Both the position numbers and the translations under genes were made by a program. Below are positions 1 through 8,101 of a DNA stretch of 64,000 bases, one piece after another (position 1 is the stretch's first letter; every line of letters starts with the position of its first letter). Source of the stretch: Poriferisodalis sp965205175 (GTDB lineage: Bacteria > Actinomycetota > Acidimicrobiia > Acidimicrobiales > Poriferisodalaceae); NCBI RefSeq assembly GCF_965205175.1, contig NZ_OZ242038.1:2046001-2110000 (forward strand). The letters run 5' to 3'. Below the pieces are notes generated by a model. The model was given only the letters and a program-made list of their open reading frames with translations. It ran no database searches and had not been told where the DNA came from.

Positions 1-226
1 CGAGGCGCGACCGGTCTACGGACATCTGGTCGTGCTGTTGACGCGAGGCACCGTGACCGCGAAAGTCCAAGCCCCAGCATCGGAACGACTGCTGGAGGTG
101 CGGCACCACGGTGGCCCACATGCCGGCGTTGAGGCCGTTGCCGTGCGTCAGCAGCAGCGGCGGCCCGCTTCCACCCAGATCGTGCAGTACAGCGTGCTCG
201 CCGTCGGCGTGGGTGAGCCGCATCAT
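1..226 (-). CDS. alpha/beta hydrolase, N-terminal part (runs off the window start)
   Basis: The reverse strand from an ATG at 226 (a second ATG follows directly) reads open to base 1, giving about 75 residues. They contain GSGPPLLLTHGNG followed by a LDFRGHGAS stretch, the oxyanion-hole strand and the strand/loop before the nucleophile elbow of alpha/beta hydrolases. The nucleophile and the rest of the catalytic triad lie outside the window, so the substrate cannot be guessed. No in-frame start lies just upstream. The gene is divergent from the SDR gene at 264 with only 37 bp between starts. Confidence 0.75.
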   Translation of the reverse strand, partial: MMRLTHADGEHAVLHDLGGSGPPLLLTHGNGLNAGMWATVVPHLQQSFRCWGLDFRGHGASRQQHDQMSVDRSRL

Positions 227-251
227 CGCTGGATCACGCTAATGGTGCAGT

Positions 252-257
252 TAGCTT
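252..257 (+). promoter_or_regulatory. candidate -10 box (TAGCTT) of a leaderless SDR transcript
   Basis: TAGCTT fits the actinobacterial TANNNT -10 pattern and ends 6 nt before the ATG at 264, the spacing expected when transcription begins at or near the start codon. No Shine-Dalgarno sequence is visible. Assignment is by eye. Confidence 0.35.
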
Positions 258-263
258 GCGCGC

Positions 264-1091
264 ATGAACTCCGCGGACCCAGGAATCGACACGATCGGCG
301 CCGAGCACCGGCTGAGCGGCAAGGTGGCGGTCGTCACCGGTGCAAGTCGCGGCATCGGCGAAGCCTGCGCCCGTGTGCTCGACGCAGCCGGCGCACGGGT
401 GGTGCTGACCGGTCGCACCACATCGGACCTCCAACGCGTCGCCGCTGGACTGCGGCACGATCCCGTCGTGGTGACGGCAGATCTCGCTCCCGCCGGCGCA
501 GGCACAGACTTGGCTCGCCGAATACTCGACCAGGTGGACCGCGTGGACGTGCTGGTCAACAACGCCGGCATTCCCATGCGCCGCACCCCGGCTCAGCTCA
601 CCGAAGCAGACCTCGACCTGGTGTTCTCGATCAACGTGCGCTCGCTGGCCATGCTGAGCATCGCGCTCGCACCGTCGATGATCGCCGGCGGCGGCGGATC
701 CGTCATCAACATCAGCTCCGTGGCCGGCGTCCACGGTCCGCTCGGCCGCGTCGCCTACGCCGGCACCAAAGGCGCCGTCGACGCCATGACCCGAGCGCTC
801 GCAGCGGACTGGGGACCTCAAGGCATCCGCGTGAACTCGGTTGCACCCGGCCTGATCGCAACGGCGATCTGGGAGGAGGCACGCAGCACCGTGCCGGGCC
901 TGATCGAGGACCTCGCCGGACAGATCGCCCTGAAACGCTGGGGTCTCAGCGACGACGTGGCCGACGTGGTGCTGTTCTTCGCCTCCGATGCCTCGCGTTA
1001 CGTCACCGGTGAGACACTGGTCGTCGACGGCGGCATGGCGCGCGTGGCCGCGTCTTCCTCCCCGCCTGCGCTGCCCGAACTGGAAACCTGA
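264..1091 (+). CDS. SDR family NAD(P)-dependent oxidoreductase
   Basis: A 275-residue classical short-chain dehydrogenase/reductase. The cofactor motif TGASRGIGEA is near residue 30, NNAG near 105, the catalytic Ser in INISSVAG near 150, and the YAGTKGA (YxxxK) catalytic pair near 167. The C-terminus has the usual ...VTGETLVVDGGMA ending. TGxxxGIG without an acidic residue directly after strand 2 leaves NAD versus NADP open. It probably reduces or oxidises a hydroxy/keto compound in the cytosol; the substrate is unknown. The start at 264 follows a TANNNT box closely, and the first ~16 residues precede the Rossmann fold. It stands alone, divergent from a hydrolase. Confidence 0.9.
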   Translation: MNSADPGIDTIGAEHRLSGKVAVVTGASRGIGEACARVLDAAGARVVLTGRTTSDLQRVAAGLRHDPVVVTADLAPAGAGTDLARRILDQVDRVDVLVNNAGIPMRRTPAQLTEADLDLVFSINVRSLAMLSIALAPSMIAGGGGSVINISSVAGVHGPLGRVAYAGTKGAVDAMTRALAADWGPQGIRVNSVAPGLIATAIWEEARSTVPGLIEDLAGQIALKRWGLSDDVADVVLFFASDASRYVTGETLVVDGGMARVAASSSPPALPELET

Positions 1092-1232
1092 GCGCGCCGG
1101 GCACACATCACCGGCACGCGCGGAAGGCGCCGGACCGAAGTCCGACGCCATCCGCAGGTGTCTGAATGTGCGTTGACGCCGGCGCCGCCATCAGCGTTGC
1201 TGAGCGGCCGCGCGACTTAGTGGGTTGAGCGG

Positions 1233-2420
1233 CTACGCAGCCGCGCGGGCTGCCGCGAGCCAAGCGTCGACTGTCGCCCGGTTATTGGCAATCCACTTGG
1301 TTGCCAAATCGGCCGGCTCAGCACCTTCGCCTTGCTCCACATTGGCCAGCGACACCTCGATCACCGACAGTTTGACCGCTTCGAGCAGTGCCTCTGCCGC
1401 TGGATTGGCGGCCAGAAACTCATTGTTCGCGGTGACCAGGATGTCCGCGGCCTCCCAGCCGATCGGACACAGACCGTCAGGATTGTCGGCGGCCGATGGG
1501 CACTGGTCCGGCCCGATAGCCGCGTAGCCGCCGGTGCCGTCGGCGCCGCGCTGCGAGTGTTCCTCACCGCCCTCGACGCCGGTCGGGTTGGAGTCGTCCA
1601 AGATCTCGTCGACCCCCATCCAGTAGACGTTGTCGCCCGGGCGCAACTGAGTGACGTACGCCGAGGGCGTCCACGTGTAGGCGACCATCGGCACGCCGCT
1701 GTTGGCTGAGTCCACCGCTTGGGCGAACATGGCGTCGTAGCCGGCAATGGTCTGTTGGAGGTTGTCCCAGCCGGAGAAAGCGATCTGGCTGGTGATGATG
1801 TTGTCGCAGGTCCACGACTCAGGGCAGCCGAAGATGTCGGCAACGCCGTTGCCCGGGTTGGGATCGGTCTCGTCGAAGGCAGCCAGCGCCTCGGCGTTGT
1901 CGTTCAGCGCATCCATCGTGTACACGCCGTACTCGTCCGCGAACGACTTGGTCACCAGGAAGCCCTGCAAGCCGCCGGCCATCATCTCTTCGCCCACCTT
2001 CGACAAGTGGTCGCCGACCAGCGTGCCGTCGGGCAGCTCGCCTGCCAGCCAGGTGTTGTGCCCCGGGTACCAGCTGTTGACCCAGAAGTCCATGTCGCCC
2101 TCGGCCATGGCGATGTAGGCATTGTTGGGTCCGAGTTCGAGTTCGGCTGGGTCGCTCACGTTGTAGCCGAGTTCCCCCAGCAGCTGTCGATACAGCTCGG
2201 CTTGGAAGTACCCGGTGTTCCAGTCGGCTCTACCCATGGTGACGTTGACGCCCTCGCCGGGAGTCATCGATTGCGCTGCACTTGTGGCCGGGGGAGCTTC
2301 CGTTGTCGCAGCCGGTGCTTGAGTATCGGCGGTTTCGTCGTCGTCACTGCCGCAAGCGGCTGCGAACAACGCGAATGCTGCGAGCAGCAGCATCCATCTG
2401 GTCAGTCGATGTGGTTTCAT
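1233..2420 (-). CDS. glycine betaine/proline-type ABC transporter substrate-binding lipoprotein
   Basis: A 395-residue exported protein. It begins with a lipoprotein signal peptide: basic MKPHRLTR, a hydrophobic stretch, then the lipobox AAAC with Cys23, followed by an acidic GSDDDE linker. The mature part resembles OpuAC/ProX-type binding proteins, with INVTMGR-like first strand, many Trp residues suited to an aromatic cage for quaternary amines, and WTPSAYV. It lies downstream of the permease and ATPase genes on the same strand, 292 bp after the permease stop, and should be the outer-leaflet binding component of that importer. The ligand (glycine betaine, choline or proline betaine) is inferred from family and context. 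Confidence 0.88.
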   Translation of the reverse strand: MKPHRLTRWMLLLAAFALFAAACGSDDDETADTQAPAATTEAPPATSAAQSMTPGEGVNVTMGRADWNTGYFQAELYRQLLGELGYNVSDPAELELGPNNAYIAMAEGDMDFWVNSWYPGHNTWLAGELPDGTLVGDHLSKVGEEMMAGGLQGFLVTKSFADEYGVYTMDALNDNAEALAAFDETDPNPGNGVADIFGCPESWTCDNIITSQIAFSGWDNLQQTIAGYDAMFAQAVDSANSGVPMVAYTWTPSAYVTQLRPGDNVYWMGVDEILDDSNPTGVEGGEEHSQRGADGTGGYAAIGPDQCPSAADNPDGLCPIGWEAADILVTANNEFLAANPAAEALLEAVKLSVIEVSLANVEQGEGAEPADLATKWIANNRATVDAWLAAARAAA

Positions 2421-2712
2421 CTTGGATGTTCTCCGGTGTAGGCATTAGCTTTCGTGAAGCGCCGCGCCGGACGGTGGCCGCATACATCGGGCACCGGCTG
2501 TGCATGCGCGGTACCGTTGGCCCGACCGGCGGCGCACGTACGGCGCCAACGACCCGGTCGACGAGGACTCCTCGACAAGCACCGTAGTCGCATCAGCGCC
2601 GCACCCGCAACTTTGGGTGATCTGTGCGGCTTGGCTGCGCTTACAGGCTTGATGCAAGCGCACCCAGCGCGGTGCCGCGCCCAAGGCCTCGCTGCTGACC
2701 TGGCTCGGCTGT
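2421..2712. other. spacer between permease and binding-protein genes
   Basis: 292 bp without a credible gene. It contains an imperfect self-complementary element near 2557-2580 (CGAGGA-C-TCCTCG core at about 2562-2574) that could form a hairpin, as often seen where expression of the binding protein is uncoupled from the permease. There is no T-run, so a Rho-independent terminator is not supported. Confidence 0.3.
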
Positions 2713-5358
2713 CTAGCCGGCACCGACGGGAATGTCGCCGTAGACCTTGTTCCGCTCGAACTCCGCCAGCGTGCTGCGGGACGCCGAGAACAAGGTCACG
2801 CCGGCAGTGAGCACGAACATCGCTCCGACGCCGGAGACGAAGTTGGCGTCGGCCACACGCACAATCGTGACGATCCACGCGAGGGGCACCACCGCGACAC
2901 CCAGACCCAGCCCGGCCACCACGCTGCTCCAGCGGTAGCGGAACGTCTCGTCGATGCCGAGCAATCCGATGGCCGGCACGCTCAGCGCGAGTGCTGCGAT
3001 GCCCGCGACGAGCGTCCAGATTCCTAGCCCTGCGCCCTCAGATTCGAAGCCGTCGTGGATGATGTCGCCCTGCCGCTGGGCTTGGGCGATCATCGCTGTG
3101 ATGTCGGCAGCTTTCACTCCCTCGAGCGCGAGCTGCCGGCTCTGCTCTCGCCGCAGTTCCTGCGCTTGTACCTCGTCGCCTGCTGCTTCGGCTTCGTCAG
3201 CGGCAGTTGCAGCAGCACGTGCGGCGGCGGAAGCCTCGGCACCTTCGGCCGCAATGCGGTCGAGTTCGGCTTGCAGCTCGTCGTCGATGACCGACTCGGC
3301 GCGGGTGTCGAAACTCCAACCCGCATAGCCGCCCATCACCAGCAGCAGCACAGCGAACGACCCGCCGAGCAGGCGACCCCAGCTCACCGACGCCGGCAAC
3401 GGCCGTCGCGCGCTCATCGGCGAGGACCACATCCACACGCAGGCACCTCCGACAGCGACGAGCGAGCCCACAGCTGCCACGAATACACCCGCGCCCAACG
3501 AGTAGATGCCTGACGCCGCGACGTCGTCGGGCGGTCTGGCAAACAGGTAGGCGACCGCCGGCACCAGCGATGCGAGCGAGAACACGAGGGCCCCGTGGGC
3601 CGACAGCCAGCGCGAGCCTTGGCCTGGCCGCAGCAGCGTGTTGAGCGCAGCGAACAGCGCCGCGGCACTCAGGATCGCCAGGAAGATGCCGAACCACGAG
3701 CCCCCGGACGCGGCGATGCCGTTGAAGCTGTTCGACACGAACGACGCAGTGCCGTCGCAGACCAGCGCTTCGCCATCGGCCGCTAACGGGTCCAGGGCGC
3801 CGGTCTGAACCCAGTTGCCCGAACACTGCTCGGTGCGCAGATCCGTGTCGGCCGAGCGCGCGTAGGCCGACACCAAGCCCGCATTGACGTTCCAGGGCAT
3901 CGCCAGCGCGGCCAGCGCGACCACGGCGCCTGCTGCGGTGACGATCATGCCGGCTCGCTCTCGGCTGCTCGCCTGCACGAAGGCTTCGTCCGGCGTGTCG
4001 TCACCGGCGTCCGGCAGCGCTCGCGAAGCGTCGGCCTGCTGCGCTGCTTCGAGCAGCTTCTCCGGGGTGCGGCGGTTGCGCCACGCCGAAGCGATGCGGC
4101 TCAACAGGTTGCCCGAATCTCCTGCCTCGGGCTGGCTCAGGCGGTCCAGCACGACGGCGACCAAGAAGAACGCGAGACCACCGGAGCCGGCCTGTGCGAT
4201 GTCGAGATTGGATATTGCCTGGAAGAGCAGCCGGCCGAGTCCGCCAGCGCCCATGATCGCGGCGATGCCGAGCATCGAGATGGCCAGCAGCAGCGTCTGG
4301 TTGAGCCCGGTCATCAACGCCGGCCGAGCCAACGGCAGCTGCACGTCCGTCAAGACCCGCCATTCCGGTGCGCCATAGGCGCGCGACGCTTCGACCACGT
4401 CTTCTGGCACCTGCCGAATGCCGAGATTCGTCAGCCGGATGAGCGGCGGCAGAGCGAACGTCATGGTCACCATCGTCGCTGAGACGAAGCCGACCCCGAA
4501 GAAGAAGATGAACGGCAGCATGTAGACGAAGGAGTGGACGACCTGCATGGCATCCAGCACCGGACGCACCACCTTCCACGCCCCGTCGACACGGCCGCAC
4601 AGGATCCCGATGGGTATCCCGATGGCCACGCACAAGAGCACAGCCACGCCGATGAAGCCGATCGTCAGCGCTGTTTCGCGCCAGTAGGAATCGCCCAGCA
4701 GACCGCAGATGAGCAGGCCGAGGAAGGCCAGGAGTCCGACTTGGAAGTTGCGGAAGAACCATCCGAGCAGGAATACCGCGACGCACACGGTCAGCCACGA
4801 CATCTGCAGGAGCCAATCGTCGACGATCACCTTGAGCAGCGTGCGGAACGGCCATTCGATGACCGCCAGCGTTGCCTTCATGTTGTTGTCCACCCAGAAC
4901 ACGACCTGCTCCACCCAGTCGCCGACTGGAATCTGCCAGCTGTCCAGCACCGTGTTCTGGCGCACCTGTGCAATGAGGCCCGACGAGCAGTCGACCAGAC
5001 CGCCATCGGCGTCCACGATGGCGTCGCGGCACTCCACGGTGCCGTCGCCGCTGGGGAAGCGGCGAGTGCCCGACGCCACCACCTCGTCTGGTCTGATCCG
5101 ATACCACCACATCACCACGAGTCCGACGAGTCCGCCGGTTGCCAGTCCGTAGCGGCGCCCGACGGCGCCCCCGAACAGCAGCAGCGCAGGCACGGCGAAG
5201 ATCGCCACCAGCAGCGCCCATTCGATTCCCGTCGTCAGCCACTCGACCACCCGGTCGCCGGCTTCGGGTGCGGTGACGGTGTCGACGAACCGGTCGAAGA
5301 AGTGGCCGTTGTCGTCTTGCTCGCTGTCGGCCTGGGCGAGCAGTGCTGCGGCGCTCAC
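2713..5358 (-). CDS. glycine betaine-type ABC transporter permease with a long membrane and coiled-coil C-terminal extension
   Basis: An 881-residue membrane protein. Residues ~40-420 hold N-terminal helices and a BPD-transp-1 permease domain, with the cytoplasmic-loop signature EASRAYGAPEW near residue 325 that docks on the ATPase. The second half is unusual: a further membrane segment near 475, about four more hydrophobic segments (~550-680), then a highly charged Ala/Glu/Arg-rich coiled-coil-like stretch (~705-770) and three more hydrophobic segments to the end. ProW/OpuAB-type permeases are normally about 280-660 residues, so the extension is extra. The GTG start at 5358 overlaps the ATPase stop by 4 nt (GTGA), indicating translational coupling. 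Confidence 0.85.
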   Translation of the reverse strand: MSAAALLAQADSEQDDNGHFFDRFVDTVTAPEAGDRVVEWLTTGIEWALLVAIFAVPALLLFGGAVGRRYGLATGGLVGLVVMWWYRIRPDEVVASGTRRFPSGDGTVECRDAIVDADGGLVDCSSGLIAQVRQNTVLDSWQIPVGDWVEQVVFWVDNNMKATLAVIEWPFRTLLKVIVDDWLLQMSWLTVCVAVFLLGWFFRNFQVGLLAFLGLLICGLLGDSYWRETALTIGFIGVAVLLCVAIGIPIGILCGRVDGAWKVVRPVLDAMQVVHSFVYMLPFIFFFGVGFVSATMVTMTFALPPLIRLTNLGIRQVPEDVVEASRAYGAPEWRVLTDVQLPLARPALMTGLNQTLLLAISMLGIAAIMGAGGLGRLLFQAISNLDIAQAGSGGLAFFLVAVVLDRLSQPEAGDSGNLLSRIASAWRNRRTPEKLLEAAQQADASRALPDAGDDTPDEAFVQASSRERAGMIVTAAGAVVALAALAMPWNVNAGLVSAYARSADTDLRTEQCSGNWVQTGALDPLAADGEALVCDGTASFVSNSFNGIAASGGSWFGIFLAILSAAALFAALNTLLRPGQGSRWLSAHGALVFSLASLVPAVAYLFARPPDDVAASGIYSLGAGVFVAAVGSLVAVGGACVWMWSSPMSARRPLPASVSWGRLLGGSFAVLLLVMGGYAGWSFDTRAESVIDDELQAELDRIAAEGAEASAAARAAATAADEAEAAGDEVQAQELRREQSRQLALEGVKAADITAMIAQAQRQGDIIHDGFESEGAGLGIWTLVAGIAALALSVPAIGLLGIDETFRYRWSSVVAGLGLGVAVVPLAWIVTIVRVADANFVSGVGAMFVLTAGVTLFSASRSTLAEFERNKVYGDIPVGAG

Positions 5359-6644
5359 ATGAACACCTCCCGCTCGAAGCCGTCTATGAGCTGCTCGACG
5401 CGACCCATTTCCTCCATGATGAGATGGGGATCCAGATTGCCGACCAGGGTGCCGTCATCATCGACCACTGCGATGGAGAGTCCACGGCCCGCCGCGGCGT
5501 ACATCTCGTTCAAGGTGGCGTCCGGGCTGCACTTGTCGAAATCCGTGCGCAGCGCCTTCTTGAGGTCGTTGCTGCCCATGCCCCGGGCGCGCAGTCCGTC
5601 GGCTGCCGTCAGCAGCGATACCGGCTTGCCGGCGGCATCGCAGCAGAAGCGTCCCGCGATCTCGTGTACTCGGTCGAGCGCGTCGCTGAGCGAGATGTCC
5701 GAGGGAATCGGCTGCGGGTCCGACATCACCTCGTGGACCTTGATCACCCGGCCTTGGTCCACGTCCTGAACGAACTCCGCCACATAGCCGGTCGCGGGCT
5801 CGGTGAGAATCTCCTCCGGCGTGCCGATCTGCACCACTGCGCCGTCCTTCATGATGCACACCCGGTCGCCGATGCGCAGCGCTTCGTTGAGGTCGTGCGT
5901 GATGAACAGGATCGTCTTGTGGACTTCGGCTTGGATGTCCATCATCTCGTCCTGCATCTGCCGCCGGATCAGCGGGTCGAGCGCGCTGAACGCCTCGTCC
6001 ATGAGGAGGATGTCCGGATCTGAGGCCAGCGCCCGCGCCAAGCCGACACGCTGTTGCATGCCGCCGGAGAGCTGCGCGGGCCTGTGGCCGGCAAATGCCG
6101 CGAGGCCTACCAGCGACAGCGCTCGCATCGCTGCCTCGTTGCGCTTGGCCCGGTCCACCTTCTGCACTTTGAGCCCGTAGCCGACGTTGTCGAGCACCTT
6201 GCGGTGCGGGAACAGGGCGAAGTGTTGGAAGACCATACCCATCTTCTCCCGCCGGAACGCCTGCAGGTCGGTGCCGTCGAGCTGCTGGACGTCGACGCCG
6301 TCGACGAGCACTTCGCCGTGCGTCACGTCGTGCAGCTTGTTGACGGTGCGGATGGCGGTGGACTTGCCAGAGCCCGACAGTCCCATCACCACGAAGATCT
6401 CGCCGCGCTTCACTGAGAAGGTCACGTCGGTGAGGCCCACGACGTGGCCCGAGAGCCGCTGCACGTCGTTCTTGGGCACACCGGAGCGGGCCAGTTCGAA
6501 CGCTCGGCCACGTGGTTGAGGCCCGAAGATCTTGTACACCTCGTTCAGGCGGATGATCTCCTCGTCCTGCGTCTCGTTGGCTGCGATGTGGCTGTTGCCA
6601 GCGACGTTGTTCATCTGGTCTCCCGTCACGTCGCCGATGACCAT
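5355..6644 (-). CDS. glycine betaine/proline-type ABC transporter ATP-binding protein with CBS domains
   Basis: A 429-residue ATPase of the ProV/OpuAA kind. Walker A is GLSGSGKST, the signature is LSGGMQQRVGLARAL, Walker B is ILLMDEAFSALDPL, and the switch His is in FITHDL. The last ~110 residues form a CBS-type pair (VHEVMSDPQPIPSD..., then a second copy near GLSIAVVDDDG), which in OpuA senses ionic strength or nucleotides. The first gene of the importer operon; its stop overlaps the permease start. ATG at 6644 is used; an ATG 10 codons further in (6614) is an alternative start. Confidence 0.92.
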   Translation of the reverse strand: MVIGDVTGDQMNNVAGNSHIAANETQDEEIIRLNEVYKIFGPQPRGRAFELARSGVPKNDVQRLSGHVVGLTDVTFSVKRGEIFVVMGLSGSGKSTAIRTVNKLHDVTHGEVLVDGVDVQQLDGTDLQAFRREKMGMVFQHFALFPHRKVLDNVGYGLKVQKVDRAKRNEAAMRALSLVGLAAFAGHRPAQLSGGMQQRVGLARALASDPDILLMDEAFSALDPLIRRQMQDEMMDIQAEVHKTILFITHDLNEALRIGDRVCIMKDGAVVQIGTPEEILTEPATGYVAEFVQDVDQGRVIKVHEVMSDPQPIPSDISLSDALDRVHEIAGRFCCDAAGKPVSLLTAADGLRARGMGSNDLKKALRTDFDKCSPDATLNEMYAAAGRGLSIAVVDDDGTLVGNLDPHLIMEEMGRVEQLIDGFEREVFM

Positions 6645-6772
6645 AGGCGCGCCGAGGTGTGCCGGTCAGGGAAACACGTGCAGCCCGACGGACCGCGCCG
6701 ATGCACGTCACGCGCGGTGCCGCGCCTGTTCCCGCGACTGGTCGGGGCCACGGCCTGCGAGAATGCACGGCT

Positions 6773-8101
6773 GTGACACGCTTGGGCTTCCTGTTGGACA
6801 GCGGTGCGTGCATCGGCTGCCATGCATGCACCGTCGCGTGCAAGAGCGAGCACGACGTCCCGCTGGGCGTCAACCGGACTTGGGTCAACTACCTGGAGAC
6901 CGGAACGTTCCCGCAGACCGAGCGGCACTTCACCGTGATGCGCTGCAACCACTGCGACGACGCGCCCTGCATTGCCATCTGCCCGACCGGCGCGCTCTTT
7001 CGAGCCTCGAACGGCGTGGTGGACTTCGACGACTCGCGCTGCATCGGCTGCAAGGGCTGCATGAACGCCTGCCCCTACGACGCGCTCTACATCTCGCCGG
7101 CCACCGGCACGGCGCACAAGTGCAACTTCTGCCAGCACCGGCTCGCGGTGGGGCTTGAGCCGTCGTGCGTGTCGGTGTGCCCGACGCGGGCCATCACGGT
7201 GGTGGACCACGACGATCCTCGCGACGTGGTCGCCGAGCGCATCCGCAACGAGGACTTGCCCGTGCGTTCTCCCGGACGACGCACGCTGCCCAAGGTGTAC
7301 TACGCCGGAACCGTGCCTGAAGCCTTGGATCCGCTGGCCCGGCCCATAGCCGATGACGGGCTGATCTGGGCGGACTGGGCTCACCGCACATCGCGACCGC
7401 CTGATCGCGCCGCCCAGGTTCGCTCCAGTGGCACTGCGCCTGCGGCGCGTACCGCGTACACGGTTTCCCACGCCGAGCCGTGGGGTGCCAAGGTCGCCGG
7501 CTACTTCGTCACCAAGGGCGTAGCTGCAGGAGTGATGCTGTGGGCTATCGGCGCCACGCTCGCCGGTTGGGACGACCGCGCCGCGGTGGCCGTCGGACCG
7601 GCGGCGATCGCGCTGGCAGCGCTAGCGGTCACCGGCGTGTTGCTGATCGCGGATCTGAAGCGGCCCGAGCGATTCTGGTTCCTGTTCACGAAAGGACGCC
7701 TGCGCAGCTGGATCACCGCCGGCTCGTGGGTCATCCTGGCTGACGGGTTGTTCGTGCTGTTGTGGGGCATCGCGGGCCTGTGGGGCAGCGCGACGTGGTT
7801 CGTAGTGCTCATCGGCCCCACGGCACTGTTGTCGGTGGCCACCGCCGCGTACACGGCGCTGCTGTTGCGGCAGTGTCGCGGCCGGGTGATGTGGGCGGAT
7901 CGCTCGGTGCTCGCACTTGCGGGCCGGCTGATCGGCGAGGCGGTGCTCGGCGGCGGCTCGGTCTGGGGCGCGTATGTGGCCGTGAAGGCCGACGCCTGGG
8001 CGATCATGTGGACGCCGGTGCTGGCGGCGGGAGTGCTGGCGTGGCTGTGGCGGCACGACCGCCGCTTCCTGCGTGAGGCCCAAGCGGTGCCGCTGTCGTG
8101 A
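6773..8101 (+). CDS. ferredoxin-type iron-sulfur subunit fused to an NrfD-like membrane subunit
   Basis: A 442-residue two-part protein. The first ~200 residues carry four cysteine clusters (CIGCHACTVAC, CNHCDDAPC...CP, CIGCKGCMNACP, CNFCQH...CVSVCP), the pattern of the four [4Fe-4S] electron-transfer subunits of molybdoenzymes (NrfC/PsrB/DmsB type). From ~250 onward there are about six hydrophobic helices with KRPERFWFLFTKGRLRSW, characteristic of NrfD/PsrC quinone-interacting anchors. B and C subunits are usually separate genes, so this is a fusion. I chose the GTG at 6773 because it places the first cluster near the N-terminus as in homologues; the frame remains open upstream to 6659. It overlaps the catalytic subunit gene by 4 nt (GTGA). 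Confidence 0.88.
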   Translation: MTRLGFLLDSGACIGCHACTVACKSEHDVPLGVNRTWVNYLETGTFPQTERHFTVMRCNHCDDAPCIAICPTGALFRASNGVVDFDDSRCIGCKGCMNACPYDALYISPATGTAHKCNFCQHRLAVGLEPSCVSVCPTRAITVVDHDDPRDVVAERIRNEDLPVRSPGRRTLPKVYYAGTVPEALDPLARPIADDGLIWADWAHRTSRPPDRAAQVRSSGTAPAARTAYTVSHAEPWGAKVAGYFVTKGVAAGVMLWAIGATLAGWDDRAAVAVGPAAIALAALAVTGVLLIADLKRPERFWFLFTKGRLRSWITAGSWVILADGLFVLLWGIAGLWGSATWFVVLIGPTALLSVATAAYTALLLRQCRGRVMWADRSVLALAGRLIGEAVLGGGSVWGAYVAVKADAWAIMWTPVLAAGVLAWLWRHDRRFLREAQAVPLS

